Positions 23,100 to 30,198 of a stretch of 36,476 nucleotides of DNA are shown piece after piece (within the stretch, counting starts at the first letter, position 1; the number at the start of each line of letters is the position of its first letter). The DNA is taken from the NCBI GenBank assembly GCA_020847695.1, contig JADLBP010000210.1:1-36476 (forward strand), given 5' to 3'. Made by a program: the position numbers and the translations under genes. The notes below the pieces were generated by a model. The model worked only from the letters and a program-made list of their open reading frames with translations, made no database searches and was not told the origin of the DNA. This stretch comes from Planctomycetota bacterium (GTDB taxonomy: Bacteria > Planctomycetota > UBA1135 > GCA-002686595).

Positions 23100-23420
23100 A
23101 TGAAAGCCGTCCAGATCCTCTGCATCGTGCTCTTCGCCGTGCTGACGTACGGCATCGTCCGAGCGAGCCTGGTCGAGAACGTGCTCGTCGGCGGAGAGCG
23201 CATGCTGCGCGATCCGTGGAGCCTCGCGACGCTGGTCGACGCCTACTGCGGCTTCTGCGTCGCGAGCGTCTGGATCTGGGCGGTCGAGCGCAAGAAATCG
23301 GTCGCGGCGGCGTGGATCGTCGCGCTGATGCTGCTCGGCAACCTCGCGTCGCTCACGTGGCTGTTCCTCCGCGCGCGGCGGGCGAGCTCGCTCGGCGAGC
23401 TGGTGGGAATCGCACGTTGA
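23100..23420 (+). CDS. DUF1475-like small membrane protein
   Basis: The 106-residue product has three hydrophobic helices (about 4-22, 45-61 and 68-92). The block R-D-P-W-S-L-A-T-L-V-D-A-Y and the following S-V-W-I-W match what I remember of the DUF1475 family, known from plants and some bacteria with no assigned role. The gene follows apaH closely. Its last 68 bases overlap, on the opposite strand, the 3' end of the DUF2878 gene. Both frames keep sensible composition, though the C-terminal 20 residues of each are less constrained. Confidence 0.78.
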   Translation: MKAVQILCIVLFAVLTYGIVRASLVENVLVGGERMLRDPWSLATLVDAYCGFCVASVWIWAVERKKSVAAAWIVALMLLGNLASLTWLFLRARRASSLGELVGIAR

Positions 23421-23922
23421 GCCGTCGCGCGAGCGCGACCGACGCGGCCAGCGCGAGCGCCCACGCGAGCGACAGGATCGCCAGCGCACGCCCACGCGGC
23501 TCGCCGAGCGTCAACGCGCCGAGCTTCTCGCCCGACACGTACGCGAGCGGTCCGGCGACCGCGCCGAGCGCGATCGCGAGCCACGGCCGCGCGAGCGACC
23601 ACGAGAACGACGAGCCGAGCGTCGTCGCGAAGCCCGCCCAGAGCACGACGATCCACCACGTCGCCGCGCCGTCGAACGCGCGCGCGCCGGGAGCCGTGTA
23701 GACGCCGAGCGCGAGCTCGGCGGTGTCGATCAGGAAGCCCCCGCCCGCGACGGCGAGCACCAGGGCGACGTCGCGCCGCTTCGCGTCGGAGAGCGCGAGC
23801 GCGGCGAGGATCGCCGCGAGCGCGACGCCGAGCCCGAGCGCGAACCGACCATGCGCCGCGCCGAGCACGCACGCGAACCAGACCAGCTGGAAGAGCGCGA
23901 AGTTGACGAGCTTCGAGAGCAC
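23353..23922 (-). CDS. DUF2878-like membrane protein, last gene of the lipid operon
   Basis: The 189-residue product has six or so hydrophobic helices and the blocks F-Q-L-V-W-F-A-C-V, F-L-I-D-T, and W-W-I-V-V-L-W-A-G-F-A-T-T-L, which match the DUF2878 family. That family is regularly found behind cfa-like genes in Proteobacteria, so its place here is as expected. Function is unknown; it may hold or deliver lipid in the membrane. It begins with GTG three bases after the CFA gene stop. The C-terminal 22 residues are Ala/Arg/Pro-rich and lie in the stretch antisense to the DUF1475 gene. Confidence 0.8.
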   Translation of the reverse strand: MLSKLVNFALFQLVWFACVLGAAHGRFALGLGVALAAILAALALSDAKRRDVALVLAVAGGGFLIDTAELALGVYTAPGARAFDGAATWWIVVLWAGFATTLGSSFSWSLARPWLAIALGAVAGPLAYVSGEKLGALTLGEPRGRALAILSLAWALALAASVALARRLNVRFPPARRASSPAARGGTAT

Positions 23923-23925
23923 GCG

Positions 23926-25227
23926 CTACACGCGCTCTTTCCAGCCGCGCGGCTTGGCGTACGTCAGTTGCACGACGCCGATCGAGTGCTCGCGGAAACC
24001 CGCCTCGCAGTACGCGAGGTAGAAGTCCCACAGGCGCACGAACTCGTCGTCGAAACCGAGGCGACGCACCGCGGGGAGCTCGGCGTGGAAGCGCTCGCGC
24101 CAGCGGGCCAGCGTCGTCGCGTAGCTCGGCGAGAAGTCGAGCGCGGAGACCTCTTGCAGGTCGGTCGCGCGCGCGACCGACGCCGCGATCGAGCCGCGCG
24201 ACGGCAATTGGCTGCCGGGGAACACGTGCGTCTGGATGAAGTCGACCCCGCGCAACGCCTGGGCGTGCAGCGAATCGCGCATCACGATCGCCTGCAGCGC
24301 GACACGACCGTGCGGCGCGACCAGCGACGACAGCTTCGCGAAGTAGCCGTCCTGGAACTCGTGTCCGACAGCCTCGATCATCTCGACCGACACCAGCTTG
24401 TCGTAGGTACCTTCGAGCAGGCGATAGTCGCGATCGAGCACCCGCACACGATCCTCGAGCCCCGCGTCGCGCACGCGCGCGACCGCCGCGGCGTGCTGCG
24501 CGCGGCTGATCGTCGTCGTGGTCACTCGCACTCCGTATTGGCTCGCGGCGTGCACCGCGAGACCGCCCCAGCCGGTGCCGATCTCGAGCAGGTGCTCGTC
24601 GGGCTTCAGATCGAGCTCGCGGCAGAGACGCTCGAGCTTGCGCTCCTGCGCCGCCTCGAGCGTCTCGTCCTCGCGCTCGAACAGCGCCGACGAGTAGGTC
24701 ATCGTCGGATCGAGGAACAGCGCGTAGAACTCGTTCGAGAGGTCGTAGTGCGCGACGATGTTGCGCTGCGCGCCGTCGACCGTGTTCGCGCGGCGCTTGT
24801 GCGCCCGCGCGAGCAGCCATTGGCCGACGCTCGCGAAACCGCGCTCGAGCGCCTCGAGCGCTCCGCGATTGCGGACGAACAGACGGCACAGCGCGACCAG
24901 GTCGTCGCTGGTCCACAGACCTTCGATGTACGCGCTGCCCGCGCCGACCGAGCCGCGGGTCGCGACCTCGAGCCACGTCTCCGGGTCGCGCACGATCAAC
25001 GTCGCGCTCGGCGAGCCGCCGCGGCGGCCGAACACGGTCCGCTGCGAACCCTCCCAGACCGTCAGCTCGCCTTCGGCGAGCCGCTCGAGCCGAGCGAAGA
25101 TCGACTTGCGGGCGAGCTCGACCGCCCAACGGCCGCGCTTGCGTCGCGCTCGGGCATTCGGCGCCTCGGCCGCGGACGCGGCGGCGACGGCCATGGAGGC
25201 GGAACGTCGATCGAGAGGAGATTTCAT
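23926..25227 (-). CDS. Cyclopropane-fatty-acyl-phospholipid synthase family methyltransferase
   Basis: Family enzymes add a methylene from S-adenosylmethionine to the double bond of membrane phospholipid acyl chains. The 433-residue product has an N-terminal lipid-binding domain (about 30-150), H160-Y-D-L-S-N-E-F-Y, the SAM motif E215-I-G-T-G-W-G-G222, S-V-E282-M-I-E285-A-V-G, and V-F-P-G-S-Q-L-P-S. By alignment with E. coli CFA synthase, the active-site Cys of Y-S-C-A is Ser180, and the His of L-H-T-I is Gln312. The His after the catalytic Glu is Ala286. Glu285 and the late Tyr are kept. This pattern is like the UfaA/TmsB-like clade, some of which make methylene- or methyl-branched rather than cyclopropane acids. 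ATG at 25227 overlaps the DUF1365 stop by four bases. Confidence 0.92.
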   Translation of the reverse strand: MKSPLDRRSASMAVAAASAAEAPNARARRKRGRWAVELARKSIFARLERLAEGELTVWEGSQRTVFGRRGGSPSATLIVRDPETWLEVATRGSVGAGSAYIEGLWTSDDLVALCRLFVRNRGALEALERGFASVGQWLLARAHKRRANTVDGAQRNIVAHYDLSNEFYALFLDPTMTYSSALFEREDETLEAAQERKLERLCRELDLKPDEHLLEIGTGWGGLAVHAASQYGVRVTTTTISRAQHAAAVARVRDAGLEDRVRVLDRDYRLLEGTYDKLVSVEMIEAVGHEFQDGYFAKLSSLVAPHGRVALQAIVMRDSLHAQALRGVDFIQTHVFPGSQLPSRGSIAASVARATDLQEVSALDFSPSYATTLARWRERFHAELPAVRRLGFDDEFVRLWDFYLAYCEAGFREHSIGVVQLTYAKPRGWKERV

Positions 25228-26012
25228 CGCAGGCCTCGAGTCGCGCGCGCCGGAACCGGCGCCGCGCGGTGCTTGGGGTGTTCGTGGAAGGGCGCGCCCT
25301 TGAGCTTCAGCCGCAGCGCTTGCCAGTAGATGCCGAGCAGGCCCTTGACGCTCATCGTCGGGCCGGTGAGCGCGAGGCGCGCGAGCCCGCGTCCGTCGAG
25401 CGCCCGTCGTTCCGCGGCGAGCGACGCGTCGAAGACGCGCGCGCCGCCGGCGAGGTTCTGCATGTGGACGCCGAGGTGCTCGCCGGGCTCGGTGAACCGC
25501 CAGTCGTACTCGTGGTCCATCGCGAAGAACGGCGAGACGTGGAAGTCCTTCGCGAAGCGGAAGCGCCACGCGCCGGCTTCGACGCTCGCTCCGCGGGCGA
25601 GCACGTAGCAGTGCTGCTCCTTCCACGGAGTGTTGGTGATCTCCGCGACGATCGCTTCGAGCTCGCGCCCGTCTTCGCCGAAGCAGTAGTAGAAGCTGAC
25701 CGGGTTGAACACGAAGCCGAGCACGCGCGGTTGCGTCAGCAGACGGACCGGCCCCTGCGGCCGCTTGCCGGTCTGCGCCTCGACGAGCTCGCGCACGCAC
25801 GCATCGAGCGGCCTCGACGGGTCGCCGAGGTGACCGCGACGCGAGAACGAATAGAGTCCGAAGCGACCCAGGCGCCACAGCCAGCGCCCGCGGAAGACGC
25901 GCTCGAGCTCCGCGAGGTCGAGGTAGAGGAAGCCGACGCGGTACGAGAACGCGTGCTCGGGCGCGCCCGACCGCCGATGACCGACGCGACCGAAGTAGAG
26001 CGCGCTGTTCAC
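25224..26012 (-). CDS. DUF1365 family protein
   Basis: The 262-residue product carries the DUF1365 blocks in order: S-A-L-Y-F-G-R-V-x-H-R-R, R-P-L-D-A-C-V-R-E-L, G-F-V-F-N-P-V-S-F-Y-Y-C-F, E-I-T-N-T-P-W-K-E-Q-H, F-A-K-D-F-H-V-S-P-F-F-A-M, and a final L-L-G-I-Y-W-Q-A-L-x-L-K-L-K-G-A-P. The family has no proven activity but is almost always next to an FAD oxidase and a cfa-like gene, as here, and is thought to act in acyl-chain modification. It starts with GTG at 26012, overlapping the FAD-oxidase stop (GTGA), and its stop overlaps the CFA start (ATGA), so the three are translationally coupled. Confidence 0.93.
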   Translation of the reverse strand: MNSALYFGRVGHRRSGAPEHAFSYRVGFLYLDLAELERVFRGRWLWRLGRFGLYSFSRRGHLGDPSRPLDACVRELVEAQTGKRPQGPVRLLTQPRVLGFVFNPVSFYYCFGEDGRELEAIVAEITNTPWKEQHCYVLARGASVEAGAWRFRFAKDFHVSPFFAMDHEYDWRFTEPGEHLGVHMQNLAGGARVFDASLAAERRALDGRGLARLALTGPTMSVKGLLGIYWQALRLKLKGAPFHEHPKHRAAPVPARATRGLR

Positions 26013-27259
26013 GGCAAGAGCTCCAGGCCGAAGCCGCGCGCGACCGCCAGTGCGCTGACGACGCCGTCCTCGTGGAAGCCGTTGCGCCAGTACGCGCCGG
26101 CGAACCACGTGCGCCGGACGCCCTGGATCTCGCTCGCGCGCGCCTGCGCGGCGACCGAGCCGACCTGGAAGAGCGGGTGCGCGTACTCCATGCGCTCGAC
26201 GACGCGCTCCGGTCGGATCGCGTCGTCGCGGTTGAGCGTCACGCAGTACGTCGTCTCGGTGTCGAGCGCCTGCAGCAGGTTCATCCAGTACGTGACCGTC
26301 GCGCCGGCCTCGGGCTCGCGCGGCAGGTGGTAGTTCCAGCTCGCACGGGCGAGCGGCCGCTTCGGCAGCACGGTCGCGTCGGTGTGCAGCACCGCGCGAT
26401 TCGACGTGTACGGGAACGCGGAGAGGAGCTCGCGCTCGACGTCGGACGCGTCGGCGAGCATTGCGAGCGTCTGATCCGCGTGCGCCGCGAGCACCACGTG
26501 GTCGAAACGCTCGGGCTCGCCGCCCTTCGGTTGCACGAGCACGTGCTCCGCGGCGCGCACGACGCGGACCACCGGGGTCGCGAGCCGGACCCGACCGCGG
26601 AATCCGGCGAGCAGCTTCTCGACGTATCGCGCCGAACCGCCGGCGACCGTGTACCACTGCGGCCGTCGATCGACCTCGAGGAAGCCGTGGTTCTCGAAGA
26701 AGCGCGCGAAGAACAGCGCCGGGAACTCGCGCATGCGCGCGGGCTCGGTCGACCAGACCGCGGAGCCCATCGGCACCAAGTAGTGATCGACGAACTCGCG
26801 TCCGTAGCCGCCCGCGTCGAGCAGCGTCGCGAGCGTGCACTCCTCGGTGCCGGCGCTCGCGAGCTCCTTCGCGCGCCGGTTGAAGCGCAGGATGTCGCGG
26901 ATCATCCGGTGGAACGACGGACGGAACAGGTTCGAGCGCTGCGCGAAGAGCGTGTTGAGCGACGTGCCGTTGTACTCGAGCCCGGTGCGCTCGGAACGGA
27001 CGCTGAAGCTCATCGAGGTCGGCTGAGCGGCGACGCCGAGGTGCGCGAGCAAGCGCGTGAAGTTCGGGTACGTACGCTCGTTGAAGACGATGAAGCCGGT
27101 GTCGACGTCGCGGCGCGCGCCGCGGTCGTCGAGCGCGTGCGTGTGCACGTGCCCGCCGAGCCTCGCGTCCGCCTCGAAGAGCTCGACCTCGTGGCGCCGC
27201 GAGAGGATCCACGCGGCGAGCAGGCCGGAGACGCCTGCACCCACCACCGCGATCCTCAC
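26009..27259 (-). CDS. FAD-dependent amine-oxidase-family oxidoreductase of the CFA module
   Basis: The 416-residue product starts with the dinucleotide-binding V-V-G7-A-G-V-S-G12 and E-A-D-A-R-L-G-G-H-V-H-T, then D-T-G-F-I-V-F-N-E-R-T-Y-P-N-F, and ends with W-F-A-G-A-Y-W-R-N-G-F-H-E-D-G, the FAD-contact end block. It belongs to the amine-oxidase superfamily branch found beside cfa genes. In plant cyclopropane synthases a homologous domain is fused to the N-terminus of the CFA domain. It may oxidise or desaturate modified acyl chains. GTG at 27259 is preceded by AGAGGAG five bases away. The desaturase stop is one base upstream, and its own stop overlaps DUF1365. Confidence 0.92.
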   Translation of the reverse strand: MRIAVVGAGVSGLLAAWILSRRHEVELFEADARLGGHVHTHALDDRGARRDVDTGFIVFNERTYPNFTRLLAHLGVAAQPTSMSFSVRSERTGLEYNGTSLNTLFAQRSNLFRPSFHRMIRDILRFNRRAKELASAGTEECTLATLLDAGGYGREFVDHYLVPMGSAVWSTEPARMREFPALFFARFFENHGFLEVDRRPQWYTVAGGSARYVEKLLAGFRGRVRLATPVVRVVRAAEHVLVQPKGGEPERFDHVVLAAHADQTLAMLADASDVERELLSAFPYTSNRAVLHTDATVLPKRPLARASWNYHLPREPEAGATVTYWMNLLQALDTETTYCVTLNRDDAIRPERVVERMEYAHPLFQVGSVAAQARASEIQGVRRTWFAGAYWRNGFHEDGVVSALAVARGFGLELLP

Positions 27260-27260
27260 G

Positions 27261-28214
27261 TCATCTCCTCTGCGGTTCGGGCACGCGCGCCTTCGCGGGC
27301 GCCGCGCGCAGCTCTCTCACGATGCCGAACCACGAGAGCACGACCAGGACGTACCAGGAGACGTCGATCTCCCACCAACGCAGGCCCTGCCGCACGGTGC
27401 CGGGGTAGCGGTGGTGATTGTTGTGCCAGCCTTCGCCGAGCGTGATCAGCGCGAGCAGGAACGAGTTGCGGCTGGTGTCGGTGGTCTCGAAGCGCCGCCG
27501 ACCGAAGACGTGGGCGAGCGAGTTGATCGTGAACGTGCCGTGGTAGAGCACGATCGTCGACACGATCCCCCACACGAACATCTGCCAACCGGTGGTGCCG
27601 AGCCCCGGCGCGTACGCCTCGCACAGCGCTCCCGCGGTGTAGAGCAGCCCGAGCAACACCGCCGGCGCGACGATGTCGAAGCGGTCGAGGAAGACGAGCT
27701 CGGGGAAGCGCATCAGGTCCTTGACCTCTTCGCGCCGCGTGCGGAAGTTGGCGCGCGCGGTGAACCAGAGGCAATGCGACCACCAGAAGCCGCGCAGCTT
27801 GGGCGAGTGCGGGTCGCCCGGTTGATCGGAATTGCGGTGGTGGATGCGATGGTGCGCCGCCCACCAGAGCGGGCCGCGCTGCGCGGAGCTCGCGCCGACC
27901 GCCGCGAAGAAGAACTGCGCGAAGCGCGACGTCTCGAACGTGCGGTGCGAGAAGTAGCGGTGGTAGAACGCCGTGATCGCGAACATGCGCACGACGTAGA
28001 GCGCCGCGGCGGTGATCACCGCGACCGGGCTCCACCCCACCCAGATCACCGCGAAGCACGCGAGGTGCAGCGCGAAGAACGGCAGGACGCGCACCCAATC
28101 GACGCGCTCGGGCTCCGCGGAGGCCTCGATCTCCTCGGCACCCGCCCAACTGTCGAACCACGCGATCAGGGTGCGCCGCAGATCGCCGCGACGGCTTTGG
28201 ACGGGAGCTTGCAT
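27261..28214 (-). CDS. Membrane fatty acyl desaturase (delta-9 type)
   Basis: The 317-residue product is an acyl-CoA/acyl-lipid desaturase with the three diiron His boxes: H85-R-Y-F-S-H90, H122-R-I-H-H126 and H264-N-N-H-H268, plus His235 in N-S-L-A-H. About four transmembrane helices lie at 43-60, 64-82, 182-198 and 210-228. Box 1 and box 3 are as in stearoyl-CoA delta-9 desaturases. The protein would make a cis double bond in a saturated chain, the substrate needed by a CFA-type enzyme. ATG at 28214 is two bases past the stop of the upstream methyltransferase gene. The reductant is not encoded in the window. Confidence 0.93.
   Translation of the reverse strand: MQAPVQSRRGDLRRTLIAWFDSWAGAEEIEASAEPERVDWVRVLPFFALHLACFAVIWVGWSPVAVITAAALYVVRMFAITAFYHRYFSHRTFETSRFAQFFFAAVGASSAQRGPLWWAAHHRIHHRNSDQPGDPHSPKLRGFWWSHCLWFTARANFRTRREEVKDLMRFPELVFLDRFDIVAPAVLLGLLYTAGALCEAYAPGLGTTGWQMFVWGIVSTIVLYHGTFTINSLAHVFGRRRFETTDTSRNSFLLALITLGEGWHNNHHRYPGTVRQGLRWWEIDVSWYVLVVLSWFGIVRELRAAPAKARVPEPQRR
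27265..27271 (-). promoter_or_regulatory. Shine-Dalgarno site of the FAD oxidase gene
   Basis: The minus strand reads AGAGGAG with five bases before the GTG at 27259. It lies inside the last codons of the desaturase gene and suggests that this gene, the head of the coupled FAD oxidase - DUF1365 - CFA set, has its own strong translation start. Confidence 0.65.
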
Positions 28215-28216
28215 GT

Positions 28217-29233
28217 TCAGCGCTTGTGCATCCGGTAGTGCGAGACGAACCACTCTTCGCCGCCGCGGTAGCCCCACAGCTCGGCGCACGCCATGAAGAA
28301 CACACGCCAGTTCTCGAGCCAAGCCTTAGCCCGCGAATCCCCGTAACAGCGCGCCAACACCGGCAAAGCGCGCTCGCGTTCGCGATCGAGGTTCGCGAGC
28401 CACGCCTCCGCGGTGCGCTGGTAGTGCACTCCGTTGACGCGCCAGTGCTCGCGGAGCTCGAGCTCGTCCTGGAAACGCGCGAACAGATCGTCGGCCGGCA
28501 TCAGGCCGCCGGTGAAGAAGTGGCGGCCGAGCCAGTTCTCCTCGCCCTCGACCTCGAACGGATACGTGTACCGGCCGTGCACGAACACGTGCGCGAAGAA
28601 CGCGCCGCCGGGCTCCAGCCAACCGGCGACGCGCTTCAGGAGCGCCCGCCAATTGCGCATGTGCTCGAACATCTCGACCGAAACGACGCGGTCGAAGCGC
28701 TCGGCGGTGTCGAAGACGTTCATGTCGCGGGTCGACACGGTCACGTTCGCGAGTCCGCGGCGCGCGAGCTCGCCCTCGATGTACCGCCGCTGCGATGCCG
28801 AGTTCGACACCGCGGTGATCCGTGCATTCGGGTAGTGGGCCGCCATCCAGAGAGTCAACGAGCCCCAGCCGCAACCGAGCTCGAGGATGCGCTGCCCGTC
28901 GCGCAGGTCCGCGCGCTGCGAGGTCAGCGCCAGCATCGCGGCCTCGGCGGTCGCGAGGTCGGTCGTCGGCGTCTCGAACCAGCAGCACGAGTACTTGCGG
29001 TGCGGTCCGAGGCAGAGTCCGTAGAAGTCGGCATCGACCTCGTAGTGCTGCTCGTTCGCCGCGGCGGTCTCGATCGCGATCGGCGCGGCGTCCATCGACG
29101 CGAGGAAGCGCTCGCGTTCCTCGGGCGCGCGAGCGGCCTCGTCGCGCAGGCGTTCGGCGAGCAGGCGCCGGATCCCGCCTCTCAGCAACGCGTCGGGAAC
29201 CAGGCCCGACTCCACCCAGGTCTGCAGCTTCAC
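28217..29233 (-). CDS. CFA-superfamily methyltransferase resembling coclaurine N-methyltransferase
   Basis: The 338-residue product has Y81-S-C-C-W-F, the SAM motif E118-L-G-C-G-W-G-S125, S-V-E187-M-F-E190-H191-M, H215 in F-A-H-V-F-V-H-G, W-L-G-R-H-F-F-T-G-G-L-M-P, W-R-V-N-G-V-H-Y, and a final A-E-L-W-G-Y-x-G-G-E-E-W. These blocks match plant coclaurine/pavine N-methyltransferases along nearly the whole length, including the E-M-F-E-H triad, and the protein lacks the N-terminal lipid-binding domain of true CFA synthases. The substrate could be an amine or a lipid; bacterial neighbours favour a lipid. It starts at GTG 29233, overlapping the DUF1295 stop (GTGA), and ends two bases before the desaturase ATG. 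Confidence 0.88.
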   Translation of the reverse strand: MKLQTWVESGLVPDALLRGGIRRLLAERLRDEAARAPEERERFLASMDAAPIAIETAAANEQHYEVDADFYGLCLGPHRKYSCCWFETPTTDLATAEAAMLALTSQRADLRDGQRILELGCGWGSLTLWMAAHYPNARITAVSNSASQRRYIEGELARRGLANVTVSTRDMNVFDTAERFDRVVSVEMFEHMRNWRALLKRVAGWLEPGGAFFAHVFVHGRYTYPFEVEGEENWLGRHFFTGGLMPADDLFARFQDELELREHWRVNGVHYQRTAEAWLANLDRERERALPVLARCYGDSRAKAWLENWRVFFMACAELWGYRGGEEWFVSHYRMHKR

Positions 29234-30084
29234 GCGGACGCCTCCGAGCGCGGGAACCACGGCACGAACGCGCTGGTCGTGCGTTGGTAGCGGCGATAGT
29301 CCTCGCCGCGCGAGCGCAACGCCTGCTCCTCGGTCGGCGGGATGCCGGTGACCTTGAGGATCAGGAAGAGCATCAACAGCGGCGCGAACACGCCGAGCCA
29401 ACCCCACGGCGAGGCGGCGGCGCACAGCGCGAACGCGCACCACTGCAGCCACTCGAAGAAGTAGTTCGGGTGCCGCGAGAAGCGCCACAGCCCGACCCGA
29501 CACGTGCGACCGCGGTTCGCGGGGTTCGCGCGGAAAGCGGCGAGCTGGCGGTCGGCGAGGCTCTCGCCGAACAGCGCGGCGGCGAACAGCGCTCCGCCTG
29601 CGAGCTCGAGCGGATGGAACCCGCTGGTCGCGTGCTGAGCTGCGAGCACGAAGGGCACCGACAGCAACACGTCGAGCGCGCCCTGCGCCCAATAGAAGAA
29701 GAGGAAATTGCGCGGCGCCGCGTCGCCCCACTTCGCGCGGAGCGCGCGGTAACGGCCGTCTTCCTCGCGCTCGGCGAGCACGCGGTGACGGAAGAGGTGG
29801 ACGCTGAGCCGCAGGCTCCACGCTCCGACCACCAGCGCGAGCGCGAGCCTGCGCGGCCCCCACCCGTCGCCGAGCACCGCGTAGAGCGCCGCGAGCAGCC
29901 CGAGGTTCGCCGTCCACGCGACGTCGACCGCGGTCGCGTTCTTGGTCGCGAGCTGTCGGGCCCAGAGCGCGGTCATGATCGCGCCGACCAGCGCGGAACC
30001 GGCGAGCAGCGACGAAGCGAGGGTGGAATCGAGGAGGAGAGCCAAGCGTTTCGGTTCGGACGTTCCGTGACGCGGGGTTCGCAC
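29230..30084 (-). CDS. DUF1295 family membrane protein (steroid 5-alpha-reductase-like fold)
   Basis: The 284-residue product is polytopic, with about seven hydrophobic helices. It carries the DUF1295 marks W-R-F-S-R-H-P-N-Y-F-F-E-W-L-Q-W, D-V-A-W-T-A-N-L-G, F-F-Y-W-A-Q-G, and near the end D-Y-R-R-Y-Q-R-T-T-S-A-F-V-P-W-F. The family resembles 3-oxo-5-alpha-steroid 4-dehydrogenases and isoprenylcysteine methyltransferases, so an NADPH-dependent C=C reduction or a methyl transfer in the membrane is possible. The start is uncertain: GTG at 30084 adds a polar 13 residues before a TTG at 30045 that starts the hydrophobic region. It is the first gene of the coupled run DUF1295 to DUF2878. Confidence 0.87.
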   Translation of the reverse strand: MRTPRHGTSEPKRLALLLDSTLASSLLAGSALVGAIMTALWARQLATKNATAVDVAWTANLGLLAALYAVLGDGWGPRRLALALVVGAWSLRLSVHLFRHRVLAEREEDGRYRALRAKWGDAAPRNFLFFYWAQGALDVLLSVPFVLAAQHATSGFHPLELAGGALFAAALFGESLADRQLAAFRANPANRGRTCRVGLWRFSRHPNYFFEWLQWCAFALCAAASPWGWLGVFAPLLMLFLILKVTGIPPTEEQALRSRGEDYRRYQRTTSAFVPWFPRSEASA

Positions 30085-30198
30085 CCGAGCGCGCGGCGGA
30101 TTCAGGGCCCCGCGCGAATGCGTTCGGGGACGGACGTCGCGGAGCGCGGGATTCTAGTGAGTGCGCGGCCCGGCGACCGCAGCGCCGCGCCGATTCGC
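30085..30198. other. Leader region with hairpin before the DUF1295 gene
   Basis: This 114-base gap separates the FAD oxidase stop from the DUF1295 start, the largest gap inside the nine-gene run. A 7-bp stem (30090-30096 with 30110-30116) with a 13-base loop may end or attenuate transcription. An internal promoter here would split the run into two transcripts. No promoter consensus is clear. Confidence 0.35.

Noticed and set aside
23926-25878. A 650-residue reading of the CFA gene that starts upstream inside DUF1365
   Set aside because: The extra N-terminus is a frame shadow of DUF1365. The ATG at 25227 overlaps the DUF1365 stop and begins the real product.
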